DNA of 32,605 nucleotides from Rhodothermales bacterium (GTDB lineage: Bacteria > Bacteroidota > Rhodothermia > Rhodothermales > Bin80): positions 1 through 32,605 of the forward strand of contig JAJECV010000093.1 in NCBI GenBank assembly GCA_022821875.1, written 5' to 3'. This document shows, one piece after another, positions 25,155-32,605 of this stretch. The notes beneath the pieces were generated by a model. That model saw only the letters and a program-made list of their open reading frames with translations. It was not told where the DNA came from and made no database searches. Position 1 is the first letter of the stretch, and each line of letters starts with the position of its first letter. The translations under genes were made by a program, and so were the position numbers.

Positions 25155-25577
25155 TTAAGTCAGGTTATACTCCAGAGTCAGCCGGTTGATACCATTATCA
25201 AACTCGTAGGAGAATTTATCTGCCTGAGTTTTTACGAGATGTATACCAAGGCCGCCAATTGCACGGGTTTCCAGTTCACTCGTCAGATCCGGCTCGGTGT
25301 CTTCTGTCGGGTCAAATCTTCCACCATTGGATTCGACCACTACCCGCACACGATTTTCGCGAATGCTGAGATCAATGACAATTTTCGGCTCAATCCCTTC
25401 CTGAAACGAGCCGTGTACGAGTGTATTTGTAACGAGTTCGTCCAAGGCAAGATTGATGATAAAAATGGTTCTGTGCGGGAGATCGTGGGTCTCACCGAAG
25501 GTTTCAACCATTGCGGCAAGGTCGCGTAGTTCCGATACACGCGCAGCAACTTGAACGTGAAAATCACTGGTAATCAT
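25155..25577 (-). CDS. RsbW-like anti-sigma/serine kinase (module 2)
   Basis: 140 residues from the ATG at 25577, chosen because this ATG overlaps the phosphatase stop (ATGA, 25574-25577); a longer frame to 25625 is open but lies inside the phosphatase gene. GHKL fold: N-box LALDELVTNTLVHGS and the glycine-rich AIGGLGIHLVK are clear. The G1 box is unusual, VVESNGGRFDP in place of the normal DxGxxFDP. It is translationally coupled to the phosphatase. Kinase activity is probable but less certain than for module 1. Confidence 0.9.
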   Translation of the reverse strand: MITSDFHVQVAARVSELRDLAAMVETFGETHDLPHRTIFIINLALDELVTNTLVHGSFQEGIEPKIVIDLSIRENRVRVVVESNGGRFDPTEDTEPDLTSELETRAIGGLGIHLVKTQADKFSYEFDNGINRLTLEYNLT

Positions 25578-28141
25578 GTTGTTTCTGTTTGTAGGGAAGA
25601 ATCTTTTCTGTAAAGTACTAAGCAAGTGCGATCATCTGCTGCAGCAGCCCCGTGAGAAAATTGACTGATGTCATCCCACACATGGTTCATAACGGCGGTG
25701 GGACTAGAATCTGGAGCACTGTCCAGAGAGTGTTCCAGCCGGTTTTTTCCATAAATCTCTCCACCAAGGTTTACCATGTCTGTCAGGCCGTCTGTGTAGC
25801 AGAATAAAATTTCTCCAGGTTGCATTCGAATCACATTGGAAGTATAATCAATTCCATCCAATACGCCCATCGCTATACCTCCAGTACCGGATACGGTTGA
25901 ACGCTGTGATTTGTTCAGGAGGTAGGGAGGTTCGTGACCCGCAGAGACATACGTTACCTCTCCGGTATCCAGATTTACCTTTGCCACAAGCACGGTGACG
26001 AAGAGTCCCATTGGGTTTTGCTGACAGATTCGGTTATTTGCATGCTGGCAGATCTCAGCTATATCCTTGCTTTCGCTGGTTGCAAACCGAATTGCTGCCT
26101 GTGAAGCGGCCATAAAGAGTGCAGCGGCTACTCCTTTGCCGGACACATCTCCGACTACGCAGATGAGTGAGTTACCATCTTCAAAGAAGTCAACAAAGTC
26201 ACCGCCGACCTGTAGTGCCGGTTCCATCCGTGCAGAAGCCTGGAAGTTATGAAGATCTACGGTCCCGTCCCTCACCAGTGCGGCTTGCACGGCCATCGCC
26301 ATTTCCAGATCTTGGTTAATGGCTTCCTGGGCAAGCCGGAGTTCATTGTTTGCGGAGATAAGTTCTGACGTACGCTCAGACACAAGAGTCTCCAGAACTT
26401 CTTCGCGACTGAAGACTTGAATTGTCATATCCTGGAAGACTCGAGCCAGCGCTCCAATTTCATCTGCACGGTTAAGAATGTCTCCAAGTAGCCCTTCATC
26501 GGGTTGTTCGCCGCTCTCCACAAAACGTGCAGATTCTGCAATTTTTTCGATGGGGCGCGTAAGCAGGCGTGCTCCGACAAAGCTCGCAATTGCGGTAAAC
26601 ACCAGGAGTAAAAGAGAGACCAGTAACACTTGTCGAATCCCGTTCCAGATTCCTGCCGCGGTATCGTCCAGGTTAATGAATGCCAGAATGGTGCCGATCC
26701 GGTTTTCTTCGATAGCAACGGGTGCGGCAACCCAGATCCCCCGCTCGTTACGATTGACGAGTCCAAGTTCTGCAATACCGCTGGGGTGATCATTTTCGGT
26801 TGCGGCCTCAATGGCCTCGTTCGCATTATGGGATCGCAGTTCATAGGAATTACGCCAGGCCCCCTCCATTTCGGTGATATCGTTGGTGGCGGAATATTCG
26901 GCTGCTGCGGCAATATTCCCGTTTGCGTCAATAAACCAGAGCGCTTCGGGATAACCTTCGCTGACCAGTACCTCTGCTTGCTCCTGATATACTGTATTTA
27001 GGATACTTGCATTGTTTCCCCGAACAAGCGGGAGGCCAACTTGAACGATGTAGGGGCTGTCAGGACGTGCAACGGTGACATATTTGTACTGGGAGGAGTC
27101 ACCGCGATGAAATTTTGCACCGCTGTGATCCACCCATTGATTCGTCAGTAATTCGTCTAGTTCATCCAGATACTCAAGAGATGTGATTTGTGCTCCACCA
27201 GAGATATTTTCGGTGAATAGCACTTGGCTCTGACGGTCTGCAACCGTAATCTCTCCGACCGCCGTATGCTGCATAATTCTGCGCAGATCATTTTCGATAT
27301 CTTCAGCATTACGACCTGCCGCAACAGAAGCGGTAATAAAATGATCAAGGATGACCCCAATCACCCGCATATTGGCAGATAAATTGCCTTCAATGACTGC
27401 AGATACATCAGCGGTTTCATCGGCATGTGTTTGACTGAGCAGTTCACTGTTGCCAAAATCCAATAGATTCCCGACCTGTACGATTCGTTCATGGTCAATA
27501 CCATTGGTGCCGACATATTTGTACACGGCCCGATCCACTTCACGCACTTGGGCAGGTTGGGTTACCACGGCAAATGAATCAGGGGGAACCTGCAGAAGCG
27601 AATAAAATTTGTAGGCCTGCGGTTGCTCAATGGGACTTGCTGCGAATCGGAAAGGAATCAGTGCACCGTCCGGGCCTCGAACGTTAGTAAGGTAGGACAG
27701 GGCCTCCCGGTCGGTAATCCAGAACTCATCCAGCACCGTTTCCTCTGCAATGGATGTCAAAATTTGAATCACATACGAGGTATCATAATTGGCTTCTGTT
27801 GCCGCACTGACCAAAAAGGCAGCGGTGAATGCCTGTGCAGTCATTGGTGCATTCAGGGATGCGTCGGCCGTTCGTGCGACGCTTGCGATAGAAATCTCTC
27901 CAATATCTGCAAAAATGTCAGAAATTTGTGTTGCAGTCTTTTCGGCAGTAGTCCGGGTTTCTTCACGGGCCCCACTCATCCAGTTGGTGATCTGCGTCAC
28001 CGATACCGCCAAAACACTGATGACGATCAATCCCACATTGGCGAGGAAGATGACCGTGGCCAAGCGTTTCGCTTTTGGGGTGAATCGTCGAAGCGACTGC
28101 CCAATAAAGGAGAACTTATTTGTATCTGGAATTAGCCCCAT
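25574..28141 (-). CDS. Sensor-type RsbU-like PP2C phosphatase with extracytoplasmic and HAMP domains (module 2)
   Basis: 855 residues. TM1 lies at about residues 28-55 (LATVIFLANVGLIVISVLAV), a large periplasmic sensor region of dCache type at about 60-490, and TM2 at about 492-515 (VLLVSLLLLVFTAIASF). A HAMP domain follows (RPIEKIAESARFVESGE), then a coiled linker and a SpoIIE-type PP2C domain at about 640-850 with QVGGDFVDF, VGDVSGKGVAAALF, CYTDGLTD and ADDRTCLV. It probably senses an external ligand and dephosphorylates the STAS antagonist of this operon. It heads the order phosphatase-kinase-antagonist, different from module 1. Confidence 0.93.
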   Translation of the reverse strand: MGLIPDTNKFSFIGQSLRRFTPKAKRLATVIFLANVGLIVISVLAVSVTQITNWMSGAREETRTTAEKTATQISDIFADIGEISIASVARTADASLNAPMTAQAFTAAFLVSAATEANYDTSYVIQILTSIAEETVLDEFWITDREALSYLTNVRGPDGALIPFRFAASPIEQPQAYKFYSLLQVPPDSFAVVTQPAQVREVDRAVYKYVGTNGIDHERIVQVGNLLDFGNSELLSQTHADETADVSAVIEGNLSANMRVIGVILDHFITASVAAGRNAEDIENDLRRIMQHTAVGEITVADRQSQVLFTENISGGAQITSLEYLDELDELLTNQWVDHSGAKFHRGDSSQYKYVTVARPDSPYIVQVGLPLVRGNNASILNTVYQEQAEVLVSEGYPEALWFIDANGNIAAAAEYSATNDITEMEGAWRNSYELRSHNANEAIEAATENDHPSGIAELGLVNRNERGIWVAAPVAIEENRIGTILAFINLDDTAAGIWNGIRQVLLVSLLLLVFTAIASFVGARLLTRPIEKIAESARFVESGEQPDEGLLGDILNRADEIGALARVFQDMTIQVFSREEVLETLVSERTSELISANNELRLAQEAINQDLEMAMAVQAALVRDGTVDLHNFQASARMEPALQVGGDFVDFFEDGNSLICVVGDVSGKGVAAALFMAASQAAIRFATSESKDIAEICQHANNRICQQNPMGLFVTVLVAKVNLDTGEVTYVSAGHEPPYLLNKSQRSTVSGTGGIAMGVLDGIDYTSNVIRMQPGEILFCYTDGLTDMVNLGGEIYGKNRLEHSLDSAPDSSPTAVMNHVWDDISQFSHGAAAADDRTCLVLYRKDSSLQTETT

Positions 28142-28749
28142 GGATGATTCAAGTTATTGCTGAAGTCCGTACTTATAAAGGTAGATACGCATTTTGTTGA
28201 ATATAATTAAGGAATTTCAAAAAAAAGCCGATTTAAGTTCAAGATTTCCGTCCGATCCTGTCTGATTTCATTCCTGAAGGCCAAAATGGTGCCGATTCAG
28301 GTTGAACTTTGTCAGTACAGCCTCCCCCATGAAAGTATATAGGCCAGATGATGGTTGCCTCTTCCGGGAGCACTGCATCCGGAAAATTTTCAGGAAAAAT
28401 AGCAACATCTTTGCGTACCATCGAGCGGGGGACGCTTTCTAGCTCCGGTTTTTTTGAATACAAACACAAACTGCACCATCTGCAAGTCCAGCGGGGACGG
28501 GGAAATTCTCGAAACTTACGGAAGGTGTGAATATAGGCCTTTTTATTGAGAATGCAAGGATCGCAGGGAGGACAACTCTACGATATACGGATGATGTTCG
28601 CAGCATTTATTCCATGACGCGGCAGATGCCTGACTTGAGAGGGCATCGGTTACATTCAGGGCCCGCTCTTTGAGGGATCGTTTAAGAGTGAGGGATCCCG
28701 CAGAGAGAGTTTGTATTTGTAGAGGTGGGCCGTGCGCTGTCCGTTCAAT
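28142..28749. other. Intergenic region, no recognised gene
   Basis: About 600 bases between two minus-strand genes. An open minus frame at 28239-28469 (76 codons) and a plus frame from 28527 of about 48 codons encode nothing I recognise. An A8 run sits at about 28211-28218, probably in the promoter or leader of the phosphatase gene, and GAGGGATC occurs twice near 28672-28698. Confidence 0.4.
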
Positions 28750-29688
28750 TTAATGCAGGGTTTTGCGCTTATTCAAATACGCCACAAGTGCTGTGTCGTA
28801 GGGCACGCCGGTATCAAGTTCAAGATAATCAATACGGTGCTTCAGGCACTGACGTTTGAGCATCTCGGTAAGTGCATTCATACGTTCCGTGTAGGCCTTT
28901 CGTAGTTGCCCAGGGTGAAGAGAAAGTTCGGATCCAGATTCCATGTCTTGCAGAATCATGGGTTGATCTGGAAGATGGAGCCATCTTTCGGTCTCTTTCT
29001 CAAGGATGCGAAAGATGAGCACCTCATGGCCCCGATGGCGCAGATGCCTCAGTGCACGAACGATATTTTCCTGGGAGTCCGATTCCTCAATCAGATCCGA
29101 AATCACAACAATCAGGGATCGCCGCCGGATCCTTTCTGCAACCTGATGAAGTGCGTGTGCGGTTCCAGTATAGGTCTCGGTACTTCTTGTTTTTACCAGA
29201 CGTTCCAGGTGTAACAGAATTTCCCGCAAATAGCGCATCGTACTTCTTGGACGCAGAAATGTCTGAATTTCAGAATCAAAGGATAAAAGTCCTGTGGCAT
29301 CCCGCTGCAGGATCATCAGGAAATGCAGTGCTGCCGCCAGAAATGCACCATATTCGAGCTTGGACAGGTTGCCTGCATGGCGATATTGCATGGACGCTGA
29401 TGTATCCAGAACGACATAATGATGCAGATTGGTCTCCTCTTCGTATTGTTTCACATAATGCCGATCCGTTTTTGCATAGACCTTCCAGTCCACATGTCTC
29501 AGTTCATCTCCTGGGTTATAGAGGCGATGCTCTGCGAACTCAACAGAGAATCCATGGTAAGGGCTCTTATGAAGGCCGGTAATAAACCCCTCAACGACTA
29601 GGCGGGCCCGCATTTCCATATTCTTTAGCCGGGATACTGTGACAGGATCCAGATACCTGAGTGAACTCGCTGAATTTGTATTTTCCAT
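28750..29688 (-). CDS. DUF58 domain protein
   Basis: 312 residues. The DUF58 hallmark HVDWKVYAKTDRHYVKQYEEE is present (seen as HVDWKVYAK then QYEEE), preceded by the N-terminal block GLHKSPYHGFSVEF and NPGDELRHVDW. A vWA-like fold follows with the MIDAS-type LDTSASM and a later VVISDLIEES. DUF58 proteins usually sit beside a MoxR AAA+ ATPase and BatA/B-type vWA proteins and are thought to help assemble protein complexes; none of these is in the window. It is divergent from pyrR with only 57 bases between starts. Confidence 0.92.
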   Translation of the reverse strand: MENTNSASSLRYLDPVTVSRLKNMEMRARLVVEGFITGLHKSPYHGFSVEFAEHRLYNPGDELRHVDWKVYAKTDRHYVKQYEEETNLHHYVVLDTSASMQYRHAGNLSKLEYGAFLAAALHFLMILQRDATGLLSFDSEIQTFLRPRSTMRYLREILLHLERLVKTRSTETYTGTAHALHQVAERIRRRSLIVVISDLIEESDSQENIVRALRHLRHRGHEVLIFRILEKETERWLHLPDQPMILQDMESGSELSLHPGQLRKAYTERMNALTEMLKRQCLKHRIDYLELDTGVPYDTALVAYLNKRKTLH

Positions 29689-29733
29689 GGGGGAGGAGAT
29701 GAACGGTGTGTTTCAGTACTTAGCCTAACGCCT

Positions 29734-29739
29734 TATATT
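29734..29739 (+). promoter_or_regulatory. Candidate -10 element directly before pyrR
   Basis: TATATTATA ends only a few bases before the pyrR ATG at 29746. If used, transcription would start at or next to the start codon, giving a leaderless mRNA. No clear -35/-33 box. Confidence 0.35.
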
Positions 29740-29745
29740 ATACGC

Positions 29746-30303
29746 ATGAAGTCTTCAGATATCATTAAAGCGCGTTTAATGGACGCGCAGGATGTACAGC
29801 GTACGATCACTCGGCTGGCCCGGGAAGTCATTGAGGCGTGGGGGCCTGATGGCGGGATTGCGATTGTCGGTTTGCATCGGCGCGGGGTTTATCTTGCGTC
29901 AAGGATACAGGCAATCATACACGAACTGGAGGGGGTGGAAGTTCCAACCGGAACGCTGGATGTGACGATGTATCGTGACGACTTCCGTAAGCGTCCCCGT
30001 ACTGCACGAATACGAACCACCGACATTCCGTTTAACATAGGAAATCAGCATCTGGTGCTGGTGGATGACGTGTTGTACACTGGACGAACTGCGCGTGCAG
30101 CGATGGATGCAGTTACAGATTTAGGGAGACCGTCAAGGATACAGTTTCTCACGCTGATTGATCGGGGACACTATGAATTACCTATTCGCGCGGACATGGT
30201 TGGACGTGTTGTTCCTACGGTTTCCAGAGAGGAGGTACGTGTGCAATTTCGTGAAGTTGATGATCGTGACGGGGTTTGGTTAGTTGACCGGGGGAAGGAC
30301 TGA
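29746..30303 (+). CDS. pyrR: PyrR bifunctional regulator/uracil phosphoribosyltransferase
   Basis: 185 residues, the usual length. The PRPP-binding motif [17 protein letters not shown] (Asp107-Asp108) is intact, as are [19 protein letters not shown] and the C-terminal DGVWLVDR. PyrR binds pyr mRNA with UMP to cause attenuation in Bacillus and also makes UMP from uracil and PRPP. Only 57 bases separate this start from the divergent DUF58 gene, and pyrB overlaps its stop, so there is no room for a classical PyrR attenuator at this locus. It may act elsewhere or mainly as the enzyme. Confidence 0.96.
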   Translation: MKSSDIIKARLMDAQDVQRTITRLAREVIEAWGPDGGIAIVGLHRRGVYLASRIQAIIHELEGVEVPTGTLDVTMYRDDFRKRPRTARIRTTDIPFNIGNQHLVLVDDVLYTGRTARAAMDAVTDLGRPSRIQFLTLIDRGHYELPIRADMVGRVVPTVSREEVRVQFREVDDRDGVWLVDRGKD

Positions 30304-31253
30304 TGAGAAGTGCAGGTTCACAAACGGACACAAAGCTTCTTCAGCACAGGCATCTACTTGGCCTATCCACGTACAGTGCCGATGAAATTTACCTGATTCT
30401 TGATACTGCGCGTGAGTTTCGTCAGGTTCTGGAGCGTCCGATCAAGCGGGTTCCCACATTGCGCGGGTTTACCATTGCGAATCTATTCTTTGAGCCATCT
30501 ACCCGGACCCGTATTTCTTTTGAACTTGCAGCGAAACGGCTATCCGCAGATCTGGTCAATTTTGGCGGGTCAGGGTCTAGTTTGTCCAAGGGCGAGACCT
30601 TGCGGGATACCGCCCAAAATATTGAGGCAATGAAGGTGGATATGGCGGTGATCCGTCATAGTTCACCGGGTGCAGCGCATTTTCTCACGCGTTGTATTGA
30701 TGGGTGTGTGATCAATGCCGGGGATGGTTCTCATGAGCATCCAACGCAGGCGCTTCTCGACCTGTTAACGATCTCCGAGCACTATGAGTCTTTTGAGAAT
30801 TTACAGGTATCTATAATCGGGGATATTGCCCATAGCCGTGTCGCACGGTCCAATATTTTTGCACTCACAACATTGGGTGCTCACGTCACTGTATGTGGAC
30901 CTCAGACGCTCATGCCGGTTCACATAGAAAAATTGGGGGTCAGGGTTGCACATCACCTTAGAGATGCGCTCCGCGATTGTGATGTAGCGATCACTTTACG
31001 CATGCAGCGTGAAAGATTTGGTGCAAGTCTGGTACCATCCCTGCGTGAATATCATGCCCTTTATGGACTGAGGGCGGAGCATATGGCCCAAAGTCCGAAT
31101 ATGATTGTACTTCATCCAGGCCCGGTAAACCGGGGGGTTGAATTGGATGATGAAGTTGTGGAGCATGAACGGGCGGTGATTCTGGATCAGGTCACCAATG
31201 GGGTTGCGGTGCGAATGGCCGTCATTTATTTACTTGCATCTGAAGCAAAGTGA
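30303..31253 (+). CDS. pyrB: Aspartate carbamoyltransferase catalytic subunit
   Basis: 316 residues, the usual length. It joins carbamoyl phosphate and aspartate, the first committed step of pyrimidine synthesis. The carbamoyl-phosphate motif EPSTRTR (Ser66-Arg70), [12 protein letters not shown], the [11 protein letters not shown] block (His146) and the C-terminal [10 protein letters not shown] are all intact. The start ATG shares a base with the pyrR stop (TGATG at 30301-30305), so the two are translationally coupled. No pyrI regulatory subunit or pyrC follows. Confidence 0.97.
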   Translation: MRSAGSQTDTKLLQHRHLLGLSTYSADEIYLILDTAREFRQVLERPIKRVPTLRGFTIANLFFEPSTRTRISFELAAKRLSADLVNFGGSGSSLSKGETLRDTAQNIEAMKVDMAVIRHSSPGAAHFLTRCIDGCVINAGDGSHEHPTQALLDLLTISEHYESFENLQVSIIGDIAHSRVARSNIFALTTLGAHVTVCGPQTLMPVHIEKLGVRVAHHLRDALRDCDVAITLRMQRERFGASLVPSLREYHALYGLRAEHMAQSPNMIVLHPGPVNRGVELDDEVVEHERAVILDQVTNGVAVRMAVIYLLASEAK

Positions 31254-31570
31254 CGAGCTCTTGAGGTTCTTACTCTGAAGATTTGTGCAAGAAGAGTTGT
31301 GTGTGGATAGAGCAGCCCCACATACGGTTCTTTGTGTGCAGGGAATAAGAGACCTATGAGTATTGGCTTGTGTACTACCGGTTTTCGGTGATAGATGGTT
31401 GATAGTAGAAGAGACATTTTTGAATTCACTGACAGATTAGGCATCCCATGACCTTCGGGGATTATGTATATTTTTTGCCGAATGTGTATATTCCTGTGAG
31501 TTCTGTTCGTGCACATTGATTGCATCGGGCGGTTAGAGTATCTCTCAACTAAATTACTAAGTCAAAACAT
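31254..31570. other. Intergenic region upstream of the phase-variable surface gene
   Basis: About 320 bases without a gene. Two TATATT elements at 31467-31472 and 31487-31492, exactly 20 bases apart, are candidate promoters for the gene at 31571. No clear terminator for pyrB is seen. Confidence 0.4.
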
Positions 31571-32605
31571 ATGAAAAACATTACAAAAATGGGGGGGGGG
31601 TAATTCCTTTCTGACTTTTCTGGCACTGCTGACCGTTCTGGTCCTTCCCCGCAGTGCATCTTCACAGGATACCTACTATGTGGACACCGTGAGTGGCGGT
31701 GATACCTGTACTGCAAACGACAATACAACTTCATGTACGCTGACGGCTGCGTTAGACGTGGTGAGCGGCGGCGATGATACGATTGCGATCCGGGTTCGGA
31801 GGGCCGGCGGTTCGGTGACGATTACCGGGGATCACACCATAGACGAAGCGATCACTTTTGCGACGTATCAGAGAGGCGGCGGCGGGCTGGTCAGCGGGAT
31901 GCTGGAGTTTACGGGGACCGTGACTCTGTCGGCGGCGGGTCAATTTACGCCCTACAAAATGGGGACCGTGGAATTGAATGTGCAGTTCAAGGATGTAACC
32001 CTGTCCGTTGACGGCACCAACACGCAGCCCTTTGGTATGGATACGGGGGGACGCTGGTCGATTTCGGGTGCATTGACAACGGGGAATGCGACCATAGACA
32101 AACTGGTGGTAGATGAGAATCTGACGGTTAAGGGGATGGATGCGGATACCGGTGAAGACGGTCATCAGGCACCGACGCTTGTCGTGAAGGACTTAGAGGT
32201 AAAATCAGGCACGTTAACGATAGGCACAAAGGAGGAGGACATGGATTCGACGGTGGAGCTGCGGGTTCCGCTGCAGAAAACCGATACGCTGGTGGTGGAC
32301 GGCATGATTGCGGGCACGGGGGCATTGTGGATTGCGCACCTGAATACGGCGGATGAGCGGGGAGCGGCTGGATTTGACCTGCACCGGACGACGGAGTACA
32401 AGCCGCATGCGACGGATGTGAAGAAGGATATGGGGTGTGCGCAGGTTCGTGGCGGCGGGGAGATCCGGAACGATATCTATGCGATTGCTTCCGGGAATGT
32501 CTGTATCAGTCTGAAGAAGGTTGGCGGGCTCTTTGCGGCGGGAAGTCTTTCCGATGATCAGGATACAGATCAGGATATTACGACGGATCTGATCTTCCGG
32601 CGGGA
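31571..32605 (+). CDS. Secreted CSLREA-type repeat surface protein, frame off at a G10 tract, 3' end outside window
   Basis: As read, the ATG at 31571 gives MKNITKMGGG and then TAA at 31601, because of ten G at 31591-31600. With nine G the frame opens into a clean signal peptide (NSFLTFLALLTVLVLPRSASSQ region) and continues without a stop to the window end, about 345 residues. In that frame no ATG exists upstream, since TGA lies at 31572-31574. The mature start (DTYYVDTVSGGDTC) and SCTLTAALDVVSGGDDTI resemble the CSLREA-type N-terminus of secreted, probably beta-helical, surface proteins. The remaining sequence is rich in Gly, Thr, Asp and Val, with beta-repeat character. An adhesin-like role is an inference. 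It is either an OFF-phase contingency gene or an assembly miscount. Confidence 0.75.
31591..31600. repeat. Ten-G homopolymer in signal-peptide coding region
   Basis: Ten consecutive G, by far the longest G-run in the window, lie directly between the start codon and the hydrophobic core of a signal peptide. The length decides the frame: nine or twelve G is open, ten or eleven is closed. This is the classic position for slipped-strand phase variation. Confidence 0.8.

Noticed and set aside
28239-28469. 76-codon minus-strand frame
   Set aside because: No recognisable motif, no ribosome-binding site and no junction with neighbours; recorded only within the intergenic entry.

Overview
The window most resembles a Gram-negative member of the Bacteroidota/Rhodothermota group, with GC content of roughly half. 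The evidence is a DUF4835 (PorD-like) protein, a TonB-receptor-like barrel with a carboxypeptidase-regulatory domain, a Mrp ATPase of the Bacteroidota type that lacks the usual CxxC, a demethylmenaquinone methyltransferase, PyrR next to PyrB, and RsbU/V/W-type signalling proteins without an adjacent sigma factor. Shine-Dalgarno sites are rare, but a few clear ones settle GTG or TTG starts. No tRNA, rRNA, CRISPR array or intact insertion sequence was found.

Layout. 1-5120: two paralogous AAA+-type ATPases in opposite orientation (the first cut by the window edge) flank a large secreted metallopeptidase/beta-propeller/outer-membrane-barrel protein. 5337-10441: a plus-strand run of DUF4835, DUF411 (copper-type), peptide deformylase, an M23 peptidase and a receptor-like barrel protein. 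10458-11920 (minus): a biotin carrier protein translationally coupled to an NAD-dependent epimerase. 12155-15900: menG, converging on and overlapping the first partner-switching operon (RsbU-like phosphatase, STAS antagonist, RsbW-like kinase). 16072-17403: an unrecognised membrane-anchored protein made of three related beta-rich repeats. 17551-20872: ppx/gppA, a 42-codon small ORF, mrp, an Nfu-type scaffold and a Tsx-like channel. 21276-22122 (minus): a Panacea (DUF4065) antitoxin-like gene overlapping a two-helix membrane protein, probably a toxin-antitoxin or defence module. 22909-24189: the ammonium channel gene amt and its terminator. 24743-28141 (minus): a second partner-switching operon with a sensor phosphatase, kinase and antagonist. 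28750-31253: a DUF58 protein divergent from pyrR-pyrB. 31571-end: the start of a secreted CSLREA-type repeat protein.

Most striking observations. (1) The final gene has a run of ten G in its signal-peptide region. As read, this gives a stop after ten codons, whereas nine G would give a full signal peptide and an open frame to the window end; this is the signature of an on/off phase-variable surface protein. (2) A seven-G run shifts the end of ppx out of frame. Restoring it extends ppx to an exact ATGA junction with a small ORF that itself ends in an ATGA junction with mrp. (3) There are two complete but differently ordered Rsb-type partner-switching modules with different sensory inputs. (4) A Panacea antitoxin-like gene is paired with a two-TM effector candidate. 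Homopolymer length could be an assembly error, so (1) and (2) need read-level checks.
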